Source: Symsagittifera roscoffensis (Eukaryota > Xenacoelomorpha > Acoela > Convolutidae). Taken from it: a stretch of 64,000 nucleotides of DNA. The stretch is taken from positions 54,012,635 to 54,076,634 of the forward strand of contig NC_087069.1 in assembly GCF_963678635.1 (NCBI RefSeq), written 5' to 3'. Of this stretch, positions 26,256 through 37,299 are shown one piece after another. The notes under the pieces are model-generated. The model searched no databases, was not told the DNA's origin, and saw nothing but the letters and a program-made list of their open reading frames with translations. Both the position numbers and the translations under genes were made by a program. Positions within the stretch are counted from its first letter, which is position 1. The number at the start of each line of letters is the position of its first letter.

Positions 26256-26800
26256 ATGCTTTCAAATTCAAAGTTGGAATTTCAATCTGCGTTTCCTGCT
26301 AGTCGTCTGCAGGATGATATCGAGAAAGCACTGACATTGAGTGTTTCCATAGTGTTCATGAGTACTGACAGCACTACAGTCCTCCAGTGGATTAACCCGA
26401 CAAGCAAACAGTCCGTGTTTGTAGCCAATCGAGTAGCCGAGTTACTGCAGTCAACATCATATGACCAATGGATCCATGTTTTGAGTAGAGACAACCCTGC
26501 TGATACCGGAACTAGAGGTATTACTGCTGATTCCCTCAAGCAAAGCAGTTCGGTAAATGGCCCTTCCTTTTTGAGAACTTCTTATTGGCCCTTCAATCCA
26601 AATAGAGAAGTATCTGAGAAAACTCGCCTGATACCGGAAATAGAGGTATTACTGCTGATTCCCTCAAGCAAAGCAGTTGGGTAAATGGCCCTTCCTTTTT
26701 GAAAACTTCTTATTGGCCCTTCAATCCAAATAGAGAAGTAACTGAGAAAACTCGCCTGGATGGTGCGGTCTACGATCTGATTGAGGGTTTAGAGGTCTCT
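26256..26800 (+). pseudogene. BEL/Pao RNase H remnant
   Basis: MSTDSTTVLQWINPTSKQSV and HVLSRDNPADTGTRGI are the BEL/Pao RNase H signature blocks (nt about 26350-26520). A 128-bp tandem duplication (26499-26755) interrupts the frame after this point. Confidence 0.75.
26499..26755 (+). repeat. 128-bp tandem duplication inside the BEL/Pao remnant
   Basis: The block containing ATTACTGCTG (26520) recurs at 26648, with nearly identical flanking sequence on both sides over about 128 bp. The length is not a multiple of three, so the duplication shifts the frame. High similarity of the two copies shows it is more recent than most of the element's decay. Confidence 0.85.
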
Positions 26801-26807
26801 TCCAATT

Positions 26808-28205
26808 TTGGTTGCACCGCTGTTTCGATCGAATTTGCCTTCTATAATTGATCCAGCAGAAGTTGTCAATGCAGAAGAAAATCTTTTGCCACTTTCGCAG
26901 TTAGAGTCATTCCCAGCTGAAAGTAAACAATTAACAGTTAGAAAATATGTGGAAACATCGAACCGTATATCATCGTATTCGCCTTTTATCAGACCGAACG
27001 GTTTGATTAGGTCTGCCGGCCGTATCCAACGTCTCTCCGCAACCGCATTCGAAACTCGCCATCCAAAAATATTGGATAGCCGCCATCGCCTAATCCGATT
27101 GTTTCTCCGTTTTTATCACATTAAGCACGAGTTTCAGTCCGTCGACTACCTTCGTTCCGTCATTCATCACAACTTGTTGTACTACGCTTGAGATCTAGCC
27201 CTAAGAGCTATAATGATGCTATAATGATGTCTGTATGCGTATGCTGTAGAAAGCTAAAAGCAAAAACCGTTCGACCAATGATGTCTGACTTTCCCGCGGA
27301 GAGTCTAGGTGACCGCCAGCCACCGTTATCGAACTGCGGAGTCGATTGTTTTGGACCGCTCCTTGTAAGCATTTGTCGATCTTCCGAGAAACGCTGGGGT
27401 TTTCTTTTTACTGGCTTAACGACTTGCGCAATTCACATTGAGTTGGTTCCATATGTCAACACAAGTTCATCTGTGATGGCTATCGAGTGCTTTATTTCTA
27501 GGCGAAGAACACTCTCAAAAACTTGGTCGGACAACGGAACGAACTTCGTAGGAGCCGAAAAAGAGCTTCTTCTGTGCATCAACCATTAGAACGCAGAAGC
27601 TCCACTGTCGCTCGTACACAAAGGTATTAGGTAGAAGTATAATCAGCAAAGTGCACCACATCAACGTGGAGCAAGGAGCGAATAGTGCGCAGTTGTAATC
27701 ACATGTTTTATGCAATCTTAGGGTCAATAAAAATGACTGACGAGATTTTGATCACAAATATGTGCCTTGTTGAAGGTTCACTAAACGCCGATCCGCTCAC
27801 TCTCGTTTTTGACGACCCAGATAGCCTTGAGGCTTTGACGCCGAATCATTTTCTTTTTAGGTCAGCACAGTGTAACGTTTCCGTCTCTAATGTTGAGTGA
27901 GAACTATTCTCGCAATCGCAATTTGGCAGCGTTGGTTAAGTGAGTTTGTCCCTGCACTCCATAAAAGAGTTAAGGCTGCTACCGAATATTCTTTGAAAAC
28001 GGGAGGAGATATGGTGTGGTTAGTTGAAACCACTAGCCCTAAGGGCCACTGCCCATTAGCACGCATAATGTCGCTAAACTACGGCAAAGACAACACCGCA
28101 CGCTACGCAAACCTAAGGACCGTTTCCGGAAACTACACTCGGCCGCTCGTTAAGCTCGTTCCGGTTCTCGCTCCTTCGGGAGTGGAGTATGTTTATGCTA
28201 CATAG
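26808..28205 (+). pseudogene. BEL/Pao integrase and C-terminal remnant
   Basis: The zinc-binding region is at 26808-27190 (LDSRHRLIRLFLRFYHIKHE). The core from 27290 contains NCGVDCFGPLLV (first Asp) and KTWSDNGTNFVGAEKELL (second Asp). It then breaks, with a stop at 27587. The C-terminal blocks DPDSLEALTPNHFLFR (27685-27900) and QRWLSEFVPAL, then GDMVWLVE and PLARIM (27897-28205) are typical of BEL/Pao Pol ends. At least three frame breaks occur, and the Glu of the D,D,E triad was not found. Confidence 0.75.
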
Positions 28206-28613
28206 AATTCAAGTATAGTATAAAATCAGTATAGTTGCTTATCAATACCAGCTATATAGCCCAGCGCATACATAGTGCGTTCCGGGGAGTTTTGCGTGGG
28301 TTAGATTCTCACCTAAGTCGTTTCATTTGAGAATCCTATTTGAGTCCAGCCTGACAGAACATAAATTGCTAATAATTTAATTGGTTCTAAATTGGTTTGC
28401 AATTGAGTTTCTGATAATTCAACCGCGTGAGCTGAATTTGATTTTAAAGAAAAAAATCATAAATCAGCGCATGATCATTCCTGGTTTTTTGGCTTGATAC
28501 GTTTAATGTAGTCACAATATTTTGACCATTTTTCGTGAAATTAAAACGATTGTTTTGTTTTTACTGTATGAATTGAGCAGAATAATGACATTAAGTTAAT
28601 TTATATTGTTGAC
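28206..28613. other. AT-rich stretch, no gene
   Basis: Follows the BEL/Pao remnant and may include its decayed 3' LTR. A TCCGGGGAGT at about 28281-28290 recalls the giant element's motif, but only 10 bp match. Nothing else is seen. Confidence 0.25.
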
Positions 28614-28832
28614 GGCTCTTTTCCACTCCTCTTCCCCCACCTATCAAAATATCGAGTTTTATGTTTATTTTTGTGTTATTACGGCTCATTGCGCTAAGTT
28701 ACGATGTAAAGTAGGCAGAACAAATCTGTTCACAGTTGTTGATTTGCTCACAATGCCAAATTTTTTTCCATTACGAGAAATTTAATAAGCTTTTCAAAAT
28801 TTGAATTTGAAAGGGAGAAATGGAAAAAAGCC
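28614..28832. mobile_element. MITE-like element, family 1 copy
   Basis: About 219 bp, beginning GGCTCTTTTCCA and ending AAATGGAAAAAAGCC (imperfect terminal inverted repeats). Internal sequence (GAGTTTTATGTTTATTTT, ATTACGGCT, AACAAATCTGTTCACAGTTG) is shared with the copies at 30070 and 33051. Non-coding. This is the most diverged of the three full-length copies. Confidence 0.75.
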
Positions 28833-30069
28833 TCGATGACTTCTTTTTCATGAACTGAGTTTGATTGGGTATCATTTCAAGCTGCCTCACCTAGACCTCA
28901 CCTTGACCTCACCTAGTTGATTTTGTATCATCTGCCAGTTGTTTTCTTACGAATTTTGTGGATTCGATACCTGGGGCTCATGCCCAAACAATTGAAAGTC
29001 CTTGGCGAGATGCAAAAGCAAAAAACAAAAAAAATATACGGAACAGAAAAAAGTATGATTCATTCTTACCTAGCGGAATTCTTGTTTCGCAAATATTGCA
29101 AAAATTATAAATTGGAAGTGTTCGAAGAAATAATGAGAAATATTGGTCATTTCCACGAACATATTAGTGATGCAAAAGTGTTTTCAAATGGTTGAAACAA
29201 CATATACAATGTTACTATACTTAAATGTAAACATTGAAATTAATTAATTGATCTTCCTAGTAGTATAAATGGAAACCTTTGGTGGTCTATAATAGGAAAG
29301 GTTGGGGGGTCAAAAATGGGAAAGGTTTGGGAGCTATAAATTTTTTGATACTAGGCTGGTGGGGGAAGAGGATTTAATGAGGTTTAAGCATGAAAGTGAT
29401 ACAGTGCACATTAATTTGAGACAAAAAATTTTTTGCAAGTTAGATTTTTGCCGGATTTTTTCTGCATGACTGTAAAAACGCTTTTCATACAATTTTCATT
29501 CGAAGGCTAAAGAGTTTTGATTTAATAGGATTTTCGAGGTCATCTTCAATCCCGACTTACCCGTTATGCACTCTCCTTTCATCGGAATCCCAGTATCTCC
29601 CCACTTTGCTGATTACATCCGACAAAACGCTGATACTAATACGACTTTGACTGACATGATACAAAAGTGGAATTACTATTACACACCCCTCCGGATGTGG
29701 AGATTCGAAAGCGGCCAACTTTGCAGGGAGAAAGATCCCTCAGAAAGCAATAGGAAGTGGTTCTCGCTACGTTGGGGGTCAAATGGTAAAGAAAAAATGG
29801 TTACCTTGGAAATTATTTACTTTTTTCAGCTCTGTTAATTCCCCGCAGCCTTCCAAATTTTCCTTTTTTAATTTTTTTTTGTGATATGATGACTAACCCC
29901 ATAATAAAATCATAATTAAACAATAATTAAACAAAAATACAAAAATACCATACTGTTACGATGTAAAGTATCAAGAACATATCTGTTCACTAATTAGTTT
30001 GTTCGCAATGTTTTGTGACAACCCGCATTATAATTGACAACGACAAAAAACTATTACAATTGAGTTTCC
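28833..30069. other. AT-rich intergenic stretch, no supported gene
   Basis: Short frames at 28917-29195 and 29566-29838 carry no recognisable domain. Small CCTCACCTAGACCTCACC repeats occur near 28885-28915. No RNA gene or transposon end was recognised. Confidence 0.3.
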
Positions 30070-30286
30070 GGCTCTTTTTCAGTTTCCCCCCTTTCAAAAT
30101 ACCGAGTTTTATGTTTGTTTTATGTGTTATTACGGCTAAATGCGTGATGTTACGCTGTAAAGTATGAAGAACAAATCTGTTCACAGTTGTCGATTTGTTC
30201 ACCACGCCAAATTTCATTGCATTATGACAACATTAAGAAAGCTTTTCAAAACTGAATTTGAAAGGGGGGGGAACTGGAAAAGAGCC
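30070..30286. mobile_element. MITE-like element, family 1 copy
   Basis: 217 bp with terminal inverted repeats: starts GGCTCTTTTTCAGTTTCC and ends GGAACTGGAAAAGAGCC. The inside is closely similar to 33051-33272 and less so to 28614-28832. Non-coding, so mobilised by a transposase elsewhere. Directly followed by another inverted-repeat element at 30289. Confidence 0.8.
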
Positions 30287-30288
30287 GA

Positions 30289-30582
30289 GTTTCCTTGTCA
30301 GTGTCCACAAAAATGAAAACAAATCGATTATAATCAATTTAAAATGGTATATAATAAAACAATTTTGGATTATAAAATGGATTATAATAATACAAATATG
30401 ACAACCCCAAAAAAACTATTACAATTGAGTTTCCTTGTCATTGCCCACAAAAGTGAAAACAAATCGATTATAATCAATTTAAAATGGATTATAATATTAA
30501 TATTTTTCGAGGCAACAAAATCCTATTTTCATCCATTATCGTCGTTTTTTTTCTCCTTTTTTGTGGACACTGACAACGAAAC
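30289..30582. mobile_element. Second inverted-repeat element with internal duplication
   Basis: Starts GTTTCCTTGTCAGTGTCCAC (30289) and ends with the inverted counterpart GTGGACACTGACAACGAAAC (to 30582), about 25 bp of near-perfect terminal inverted repeat. Inside, the first about 58 bp recur from about 30429 (GTTTCCTTGTCATTGCCCAC). A different family from the GGCTCTTTT elements it abuts. Non-coding. Confidence 0.7.
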
Positions 30583-30647
30583 TAATTTATAATCGATTTT
30601 TTTTCCAATTTACCGAGATGCGAATTTCAACGCACATAAAAATTTTT

Positions 30648-30849
30648 GGCAGTTTTCCAGTTTCCCACCCCCTCAAGAAATTACGAAATAAAACTGTTCA
30701 AAAAATGTTCACACAGTATTTTGCATTTTGAAATGCTGTACAAATTTGTTCACTTTCTAACGCAATTTATTACATAAAAGGTCATTCTAAATAGACTTTC
30801 ATTTATTGAATTTCAGAAAATATCATAAGGGGGCGACTGGAAAAGAGCC
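30648..30849. mobile_element. MITE-like element, family 2 (same termini)
   Basis: About 200 bp, starting GGCAGTTTTCCAGTTTCCC and ending GCGACTGGAAAAGAGCC. The termini match family 1, but the interior differs (GTTCACACAGTATTTTGC) and is related to 32592-32736. Shared ends with different interiors suggest one transposase mobilising several non-autonomous families. Confidence 0.65.
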
Positions 30850-32591
30850 AATCTTTTCTACCTTTTAAACTAAAGTTGGTTACGTTGGTTAAGTTGGTTA
30901 ATTGTTGTTCAATTTCATTTTTTTCTGCTTATTTTTTGTTTTTCTTTAGTATTAATTCATGTTACCCAAACGGAATTTTGAATCCCCTCCCTAGCTTCTG
31001 CCCTTTACAACAACCCTCCCCCCGGTGGTGTTCAGGGGGAGGGTAGCAAAGGTGCTAATTTTAAAGGCATTAAAGGGGAGCAAGCGTTAGGAGGGGATTA
31101 ACGGATTTTTTTTTGCAATTTGAGTTTGAAGTTAGAAGTGGATTAGGCTGTACACTCGCTTTGCAAAGTTTCCGCTTAACTCACTTGATAAATGCAGAAA
31201 CTGTTCCAAAATTTGCACAACGCGCGAAACAAAAATAAATTGGAAAAAAATAATTTCAATGTGATTTTCTACCTATTAAGAAATCACTTATTATGAATTC
31301 CAAATTAAATATAATGCTTTTTGTTTTGTCGAGAAAAAACGGATTTAGATCCATTTTTAGTCCAATTTTGTTGTCTGAACTTGACATGGGAATCAATTAT
31401 ATTCACAGCAATTTAGACCCCGAAAATCGATTACAAACAAATTGTTTTCACTTTTATCAAAAGCGGTTACACAATATGCTGTTTTTCAGCTTCAAATATC
31501 TAAATAACAAAAGCTCTTGCTGATTCAACCCCATAATCACAAATGGTATTCAACAACCTAATAGAAATCTGTCAATAATCAGTTGAAAGACACATAGATG
31601 ACAATCGTCAATGCCAATTTTTCCAAAGGAGTTGGTTTCAAAAAGCGTGTGAGCATTGAAACAGAGCAACCTAAGCCGACTTGGAAGTTTCTCAAGAACC
31701 GCTTCCTTTTTTTTTTCACTCCTAAAGACTAGTTCTAGTTTTGCGTTTTAGATTGCGACATGGTTTCTTAATGCATTTTTTTAAAAGAAAATTTGATTAA
31801 AAACAAAACGCCACTGACAAAAAACTTTGCAAAATGGCAAGTTTTATACATCAATGAGAATATCGAATCATTGAGTGGAAATTTCAAAAAGATAATTTAA
31901 CTGCGTCTAATTTTATAGAAATACTTTTTGCTATTTTCTTGGATGATTGTTTTCGCAATTTATAACGCAGTCAAATTGTACCGATTCAATATGGGGGCAA
32001 GAAACTTTTACAATTGAAAACTCGCGGAGAGTTGAAGAGCAGTCGGATAATTCAAAGTTTTCCTTAATTTATGAAAAAATTTTTGGATATAGCTTAGTTT
32101 TGCGAGAGACGAACTTCTGAAATAACGTTTAAAAGCCAATTACAACAAACAACAATTTGTTACTGATATCTTTTCAATCGCGCTGAAATTAATCTAGAGA
32201 TATTCCAAATATTTGGGAAAAATTGTAAAAATTGGAAGACAACGTAGCGTTAATTTTGTGAGAAGTAATCAAGAAGCAAACTCTGAAAAGAGGGACTCGA
32301 CCTACTTCTCCCAGTTCTGTCAGCCTTTAAAAAACGGTTACTTTTCGGAGCCAGATCAGATTGCTCGAGAAAATTGCATTTAGAAAAAACAAACTCGAAT
32401 CTAGTTAAAAGTTTAAAGATAATTAACAGTAAAATAGTTTTTTTTAAACTAAAATTAAAAGGTGGGCTAATGAGAAGCAAAAGAGCCATTATTCTTATCC
32501 GACAATTTTAGTTTTTTCTTACCAAGATTTAAAAACAGAATTTTTCAACAAAACCCTACGGTAAAAAAAAGTGTTTTTAGCTACAAGTTTT
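30850..32591. other. AT-rich intergenic stretch, no supported gene
   Basis: About 1.7 kb of low-GC sequence. Frames at 31293-31523 and 32250-32489 have no recognisable motif. A GC-richer CCCTCCCCCCGG stretch lies near 31013-31024. No RNA gene was recognised. Confidence 0.3.
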
Positions 32592-32736
32592 GGCTTTTTT
32601 CTAGTCCCCCCTTTGGGAAAATTTGATTTTTGTCAGCGTGAACAGGTTAACAATTTTGTACCGCATTTTTATTAAGCAAAAAGTTGTGTGAACAATTTTT
32701 GAACAGTTCGAGGGGGTGGGAAACTGGAAAAGAGCC
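32592..32736. mobile_element. MITE-like element, family 2, short copy
   Basis: About 145 bp from GGCTTTTTTCTAGTCCCCC to GGGAAACTGGAAAAGAGCC. The interior includes GTCAGCGTGAACAGGTTAAC and GTGTGAACAATTTTTGAACA, shared with the partial copy at about 32900-33024. Non-coding. Confidence 0.7.
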
Positions 32737-32899
32737 TAAGTTTTTGCTGAAGCTCTTGATCGTGTGGCTTTGGAGCTAAGCTTTTTTTTCCTCTTCCATC
32801 TGTAAAGCTTTATAAATACTTATTCTGTTAACCTTGTTCGAGTTTTACAAAAACTGGCACGCAAATTATGAACTCGCTCTTGTTATAAATTGCATTGAA

Positions 32900-33024
32900 A
32901 CGTGTCAGCGTGAACAAGTGAACCAGTTTCTACAACATTTATTACATGCAAAAAACCGTGTGAACAATTTTGAACAGCTTAAGTTTGCAGATATACGAGG
33001 GGTGTGGGAAACTGGAAAATAACC
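32900..33024. mobile_element. Partial MITE-like copy, family 2
   Basis: Contains GTCAGCGTGAACAAGTGAAC and ends TGGGAAACTGGAAAATAACC, matching the right part of the 32592-32736 element. The left terminus is not recognisable. It lies 26 bp before the family 1 copy at 33051. Confidence 0.6.
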
Positions 33025-33050
33025 CCTTTTTCTTTCGCCCATCTCAGATT

Positions 33051-33272
33051 GGCTCTTTTTCCAGTTCTCCCCTTTCATTTTACCGAGTTTTATGTTTGTT
33101 TTACGTGTTATTATACGGCTAAATGCGCGATGTTACGCTGTAAAGTATGAAAAACAAATCTGTTCAGAATTTTCGATTTGTTCACCACGCCAAATTTCAT
33201 TGCATTATCACAAAGTTAAATAGAGTTTTCAAAATTGAATTTGAAAGGGCGGTGGGAAACTAGAAAAGAGCC
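33051..33272. mobile_element. MITE-like element, family 1 copy
   Basis: 222 bp: starts GGCTCTTTTTCCAGTTCTCC and ends GGGAAACTAGAAAAGAGCC. The interior is nearly the same as the 30070 copy (GGCTAAATGCGCGATGTTAC, GTTCACCACGCCAAATTTCA). Non-coding. Confidence 0.8.
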
Positions 33273-34296
33273 GTTTTTCGGGGGTAGCGAGGAAAAATGA
33301 ACGCGAAGGAAAAAAGAAAAACAAAATTTTTGTCGAAAAGAATATCAGATGTACGTTAGTGGACAAAACTAGGCGCAAATTCGGGTTTTTTATCGCCAAA
33401 ATGTCTGTTTTCAATTACCATTTTTGGTGAATTTTCTTCAATTTTTGTCAAAGTTATTGATTAGACCGAGCGCAAATGATCAGCGGTACCATCTATGAAG
33501 TTATCAAAATCAATTTCAAAGACTTACCAAGAAAATCCTTGTCATGAATAATCACGTTGAAAACCTGCATTTTCGATAATTTTGTCCACTAGTAATTAAA
33601 GCGCATATATAAAACTCTTTAAGGATCTATATCAAAGAAATTAGGGGGAAATCGGTACAAGCAGAACTGAAACGTGGTTTGTTTTAGCCGTCTGCCAAGT
33701 CTACTTCCTTCCTGGCCAGGCCACTGAAGAATTTGCCTATCAGGAAGAATCACACCACTCCATTTTTGCCATTTACGGAGGAATGTACATCGAAGACAAT
33801 TCAGGCCAAGTAAGTTTTGATCTTTACGAAGAATGATAGCGTTTTTATTTTGCTCGCCCTGCAAAACGCCGTTTGCTTAATGCTATCCATGTTAAAATAG
33901 GTCTTGGGCTTTTTCTTTTTTCTTCGCTTGTCCAACTTTCCACTGATTGACTTTTCCACTTTCATCAAGTATATTGATTGAAAAAAACCATAAAAACTGT
34001 TTGCGCTCGAATTTGATTTTTTGCATTTATTTTTGGTTCCTTTGATATTTACTTGATAAAGGGAGTGTAATTTCAGCTGACCAATTGCAATTTTGAAAAT
34101 GGCGATAAAAATTGATTTTATTGGAAAGTGGATTTTCGTTTTTAGATATTTTAGGGCTTTTCATTGATTCACAGTACAAGGCCAAACTGTTCACTGGACA
34201 GGAGCACAATTGTGTGTCTGTATAATCCTGGATTCTAGAGACAAGTCTTAAAATAGGTTCCAAAATGTAAGAAAATTCCACAAACAAATTTTCAGC
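33273..34296. other. Intergenic stretch, no supported gene
   Basis: The only open frame of note, minus strand 33619-33864, has a mid-GC patch (33,660-33,800) but no domain that I can name. No RNA gene or transposon end was recognised. Confidence 0.3.
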
Positions 34297-34520
34297 GAAT
34301 TCCGCATACATTTGCCTGTAACGTAAATTTTGTCGGCACATTTGTTTTGTTGCGGATTCCGCTACAAGCAAATATAGCAGGTTGTTCTGGATTCCGCAAA
34401 ACGTAAGCGGAATCCGCATAATGTAATGGGAACCCGCAAATGTTAGTGGAATCCGCAAAAACTGTATCCGGAATCCGCAAATGTAAGCGGATTCCGCAAA
34501 TTGTAAGTGGATTCCGCATT
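34297..34520. repeat. Minisatellite of about 20 bp units (GGAATCCGCAAATGTAAGC type)
   Basis: About ten imperfect copies of a unit built on GGAATCCGC or GGATTCCGC followed by AAATGTAAGT-like sequence, spaced about 18-25 bp. The core contains the near-palindrome GGATTCC. The open minus-strand frames across it only reflect the repeat. A single isolated unit (GTGGAATCCGCAAAATC) occurs at about 45555. Confidence 0.75.
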
Positions 34521-34689
34521 TTTGTTTATTACTGAACTTGCATATGATCAAATAAAAGCTAGAGGTTAAGTATTTGATTTTTTATCTTTAGGAACGCGCA
34601 ATTTGAACTCAAAAGGATTTATCCATTTGTCAACGCAATGCACAAACGAATCTTAATACCTTGGTTAACTATGCGGATGTCAATTCTAT

Positions 34690-35015
34690 CGTTTTGGCTT
34701 GAAACGGGTTTGAAATGGATGTTCAGGGTTTGAAATGGCAGTTCAAGTTTGAAATGGGGGCAGTTAAGTCACTCATCAGTTTTTTGAGATGAGATGGTTC
34801 AGTTTGAAATGACAGCTAAGTCACTCATCAGTATTCGAAATGAGATGGTTCAGTTGGTGCAGAAAAAATCATCGCAATTATCAGTATTTGAAAAGAGATG
34901 GTTCATTTGGTTCAGAAATTAATATCGGACCCATCAGTAATTGAGATGAGATGGTTCAGTATTCAAGAAAAGTATTTGAGATGAGATGGCTCAGTTTTTG
35001 AGACGAGATAAAGGA
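34690..35015. repeat. Degenerate tandem repeat with GAGATGAGATGGTTCAGTT
   Basis: At least five imperfect repeats of GAAATGAGATGGTTCAG or GAGATGAGATGGTTCAG, interspersed with CACTCATCAGTATT blocks, with variable spacing of about 45-65 bp. Non-coding. Confidence 0.65.
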
Positions 35016-35199
35016 CGGCTCGATTGTAATTTTTGAAAACTGAACTGAAATATCCTTTGAAAACTGGATTAAAAAGCGTCGTTCAAATAAAACGGAAAAG
35101 AAAAAATTATACAAGCGGTAAATACAATTTGAAAACGGAAATAAAGTTTTTAAAAATTGTTGAGCAAATGGATCAATTTTTCTGTTTTTTTTTAATCCT

Positions 35200-35425
35200 T
35201 TTCCTCGAAAACTCCACATTCGAGGAAGCGTCTGTGTTGTCTCAATGGCTCACTATGTTATTCATAGTCTGTTGTTTTTGTTGAAATATTTGTCTCCTCG
35301 GCTATTTCGGCTGTTTCTGAATCATTTCCCTCGAAAACTCCACCTTCGACAAAATGTTTTTGTTGTCTTAATGGCTCACTATGGTATTCGTAGTCTGATG
35401 TGTTTGTTGACGTTTTCTGCAGATA
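35200..35425. repeat. Diverged direct duplication of about 85 bp
   Basis: The block CCTCGAAAACTCCACATTCG ... AATGGCTCACTATGTTATTC (from about 35204) recurs from about 35331 with about 80-85% similarity. On the minus strand one copy is open and reads SEPLRQQKHFVEGGVF while the other has a stop, so a decayed duplicated exon is possible. No family is recognised. Confidence 0.55.
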
Positions 35426-35724
35426 AAGTTTGCGTTCACCTCTCTTATTGAATTTATATTTCTCTTTCAACAGTTTTGTACTCGAATCGTTTGACGTGTT
35501 TGGATTCTTTGTTTCAGCTTATTTAAAATGAAAACTTTCGCTGAGTCAAGTGGAGTGTCTTTATCCGGACAAACGAAGGGTGTAATTCTTTTGAATTGCA
35601 GACTCGAAAGGAAATCAATTATTTAGTCAACTGGAGAGTGCGAAGAATAACAGCACCAATTGGTTCTCTCAGACAGTGCTTTATCAATCTCCCAGGAATT
35701 ATCTCATTTTTAGTGAAGAACATT

Positions 35725-36590
35725 GCAGTTGGAATGATTGTAAGCACTTTTAGACTTTGAATGCCCGGCTTGAAAAGCAGTTTTAAGTTCGCAGACGCAG
35801 AAGACGGCTTGTAGAAAATGATTTTTGTACTTTCGCCATCTAATTTCAGCCAATTTTGAATTGAGGGAACAAATTTGAACAGTTGATACTGACATAAAGA
35901 AACTTGAATTTTATTGGTGAATCTAATGGCAAGCTCTTTCATCAAAAACTCATAACTGTAGCAAGTTACAAAAATGGACCACATTATTTTGAAATGAACA
36001 GAACCATGCGGACACGTCTTGAAAGATGGCTGAAAAACAGCTCTCCCTTCAAGGTATGAAATTGGAACCTGTTTTGCAAAATGTTGTGTCGATGTATATA
36101 TTATCAAAATTGTGAACAGCAGCTTCTTGTAAAAGATCGAAAAGATTGATTCGTTTCGTATGACCATTTTGCCGTCTGAAGGCGCCAGTGAAAAGAACAG
36201 ATTTTTTTGGAAGCTAGTAAGAACATTACTGAACCTGGACAGTTACCTGCAGGAATAAGAGTAACAGTTAGGGTATGACTCTCGTCCCCTTCCGATGAAA
36301 CATTCGATGTTATCTCATTATCTGAATCCAGAAATTTTATATATGGAGTTAAATGAACATAAAGCGGCAATGCGCTCAACAAAGCAGCCGAAACTTTATG
36401 ATAATAAAACTTCAAGTTATAGTGTTTCACTTTTTTGAAGAGCTCAGGCTCATTAAGGCCCGCCATGTGATCTGTATGACAAAACGAAAGAAAATAAACG
36501 GTAGATTTGAAGTTCTCACCCTCGAAGCGATCAATTGAAACCCAACAGTTTTTGATATTGGACCGGGAAATTCTGACATAAATATAGAAT
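35725..36590 (-). pseudogene. Broken Artemis/SNM1-type metallo-beta-lactamase nuclease relative
   Basis: Minus-strand pieces align in order with the Artemis (DCLRE1C) nuclease domain. VSIDRFEGENFKSTVYFL then FCHTDHMAGL lie near 36545-36460, and TLIPAGNCPGSVMFL near 36260-36220. After a frame change in a run of seven A's (about 36210), VLFTGAFRR appears, then YIDTTFCKTG near 36090. After another frame change near 35960, YEFLMKELAIRF through TIIPTAMFF extends to about 35730. Artemis opens DNA hairpins and trims ends in non-homologous end joining. Here HxHxDH reads FCHTDH, PAGHCPG reads PAGNCPG, and TGDFR reads TGAFR, so three metal ligands are gone. No intron interrupts about 860 bp, consistent with a retrocopy. 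Non-functional as a nuclease. Confidence 0.75.
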
Positions 36591-37299
36591 GGAAAAAGAG
36601 GTATGAACAGTGAGTTAAAAAAAATGAGGATTGAAGATACATTTCGATAGTTTTTGAGATCAGAGAAGAACACCAGTTTTGATCGTCAAGAGTCCGTTTT
36701 GAGTGCAAGCACCTGTCCTTGCTTAATTCATTCAGCCAAAAGTTATATCCTTTGGGCGCATAATTAGGATACACGATTGTATCCGAAAAACAATTGCAAT
36801 TAGCTTCCGTTCAAGTCAAATAGAAATACTTGGGAATTTTAATTCCATAACTGTCATAAAATTTTATCTCATTTAACTTACTACGTAGCGCCAATAAACA
36901 AGCAGTAAACTTCACCAGATGAGGTGATAGAGAAAAGTATGAGGCAATAAGGTAAAAGATAACTAAATCTACAGTTTCAGAAGAGAGAAAAAAAGAGAGG
37001 TAGATTGAATTTTTAGCTGATAAAATTGAGGACAACAGTGAATGCTTTTGATTTGAGACGGCGATATGAAATTTGAGTCAGCACCACGCCCATTTGCACT
37101 ATAAAAAACAGTTTGCTAAAAAAAACTAGAGTAATATGGTAAAAGTAATTTCTAGAGTAATTTCTAAAGTCATAAAGTATTTCGTTAAAAGTAGTTTGAA
37201 ATTCGGTAATTTAGATGGCCGATGACTGGCTTTGTGAGCACACACCAAGCGGCTAACCTTGTTTTGCTTTTGCCAATTGAACGGTATGAGGAATTCCGT
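36591..37299. other. Intergenic stretch, no supported gene
   Basis: Upstream of the Artemis-like remnant in its orientation. An ATG at about 36578 (minus) could have been the ancestral start, but its frame runs out of phase with the conserved block within about 15 codons. Nothing else is recognised. Confidence 0.3.

Noticed and set aside
28281-28290. TCCGGGGAGT as a seventh copy of the giant element's motif
   Set aside because: Only 10 bp match and it lies outside the element, after an unrelated BEL/Pao relic.
34292-34551. Minus-strand frames over the GGAATCCGC repeat
   Set aside because: Low-complexity translation of a minisatellite.
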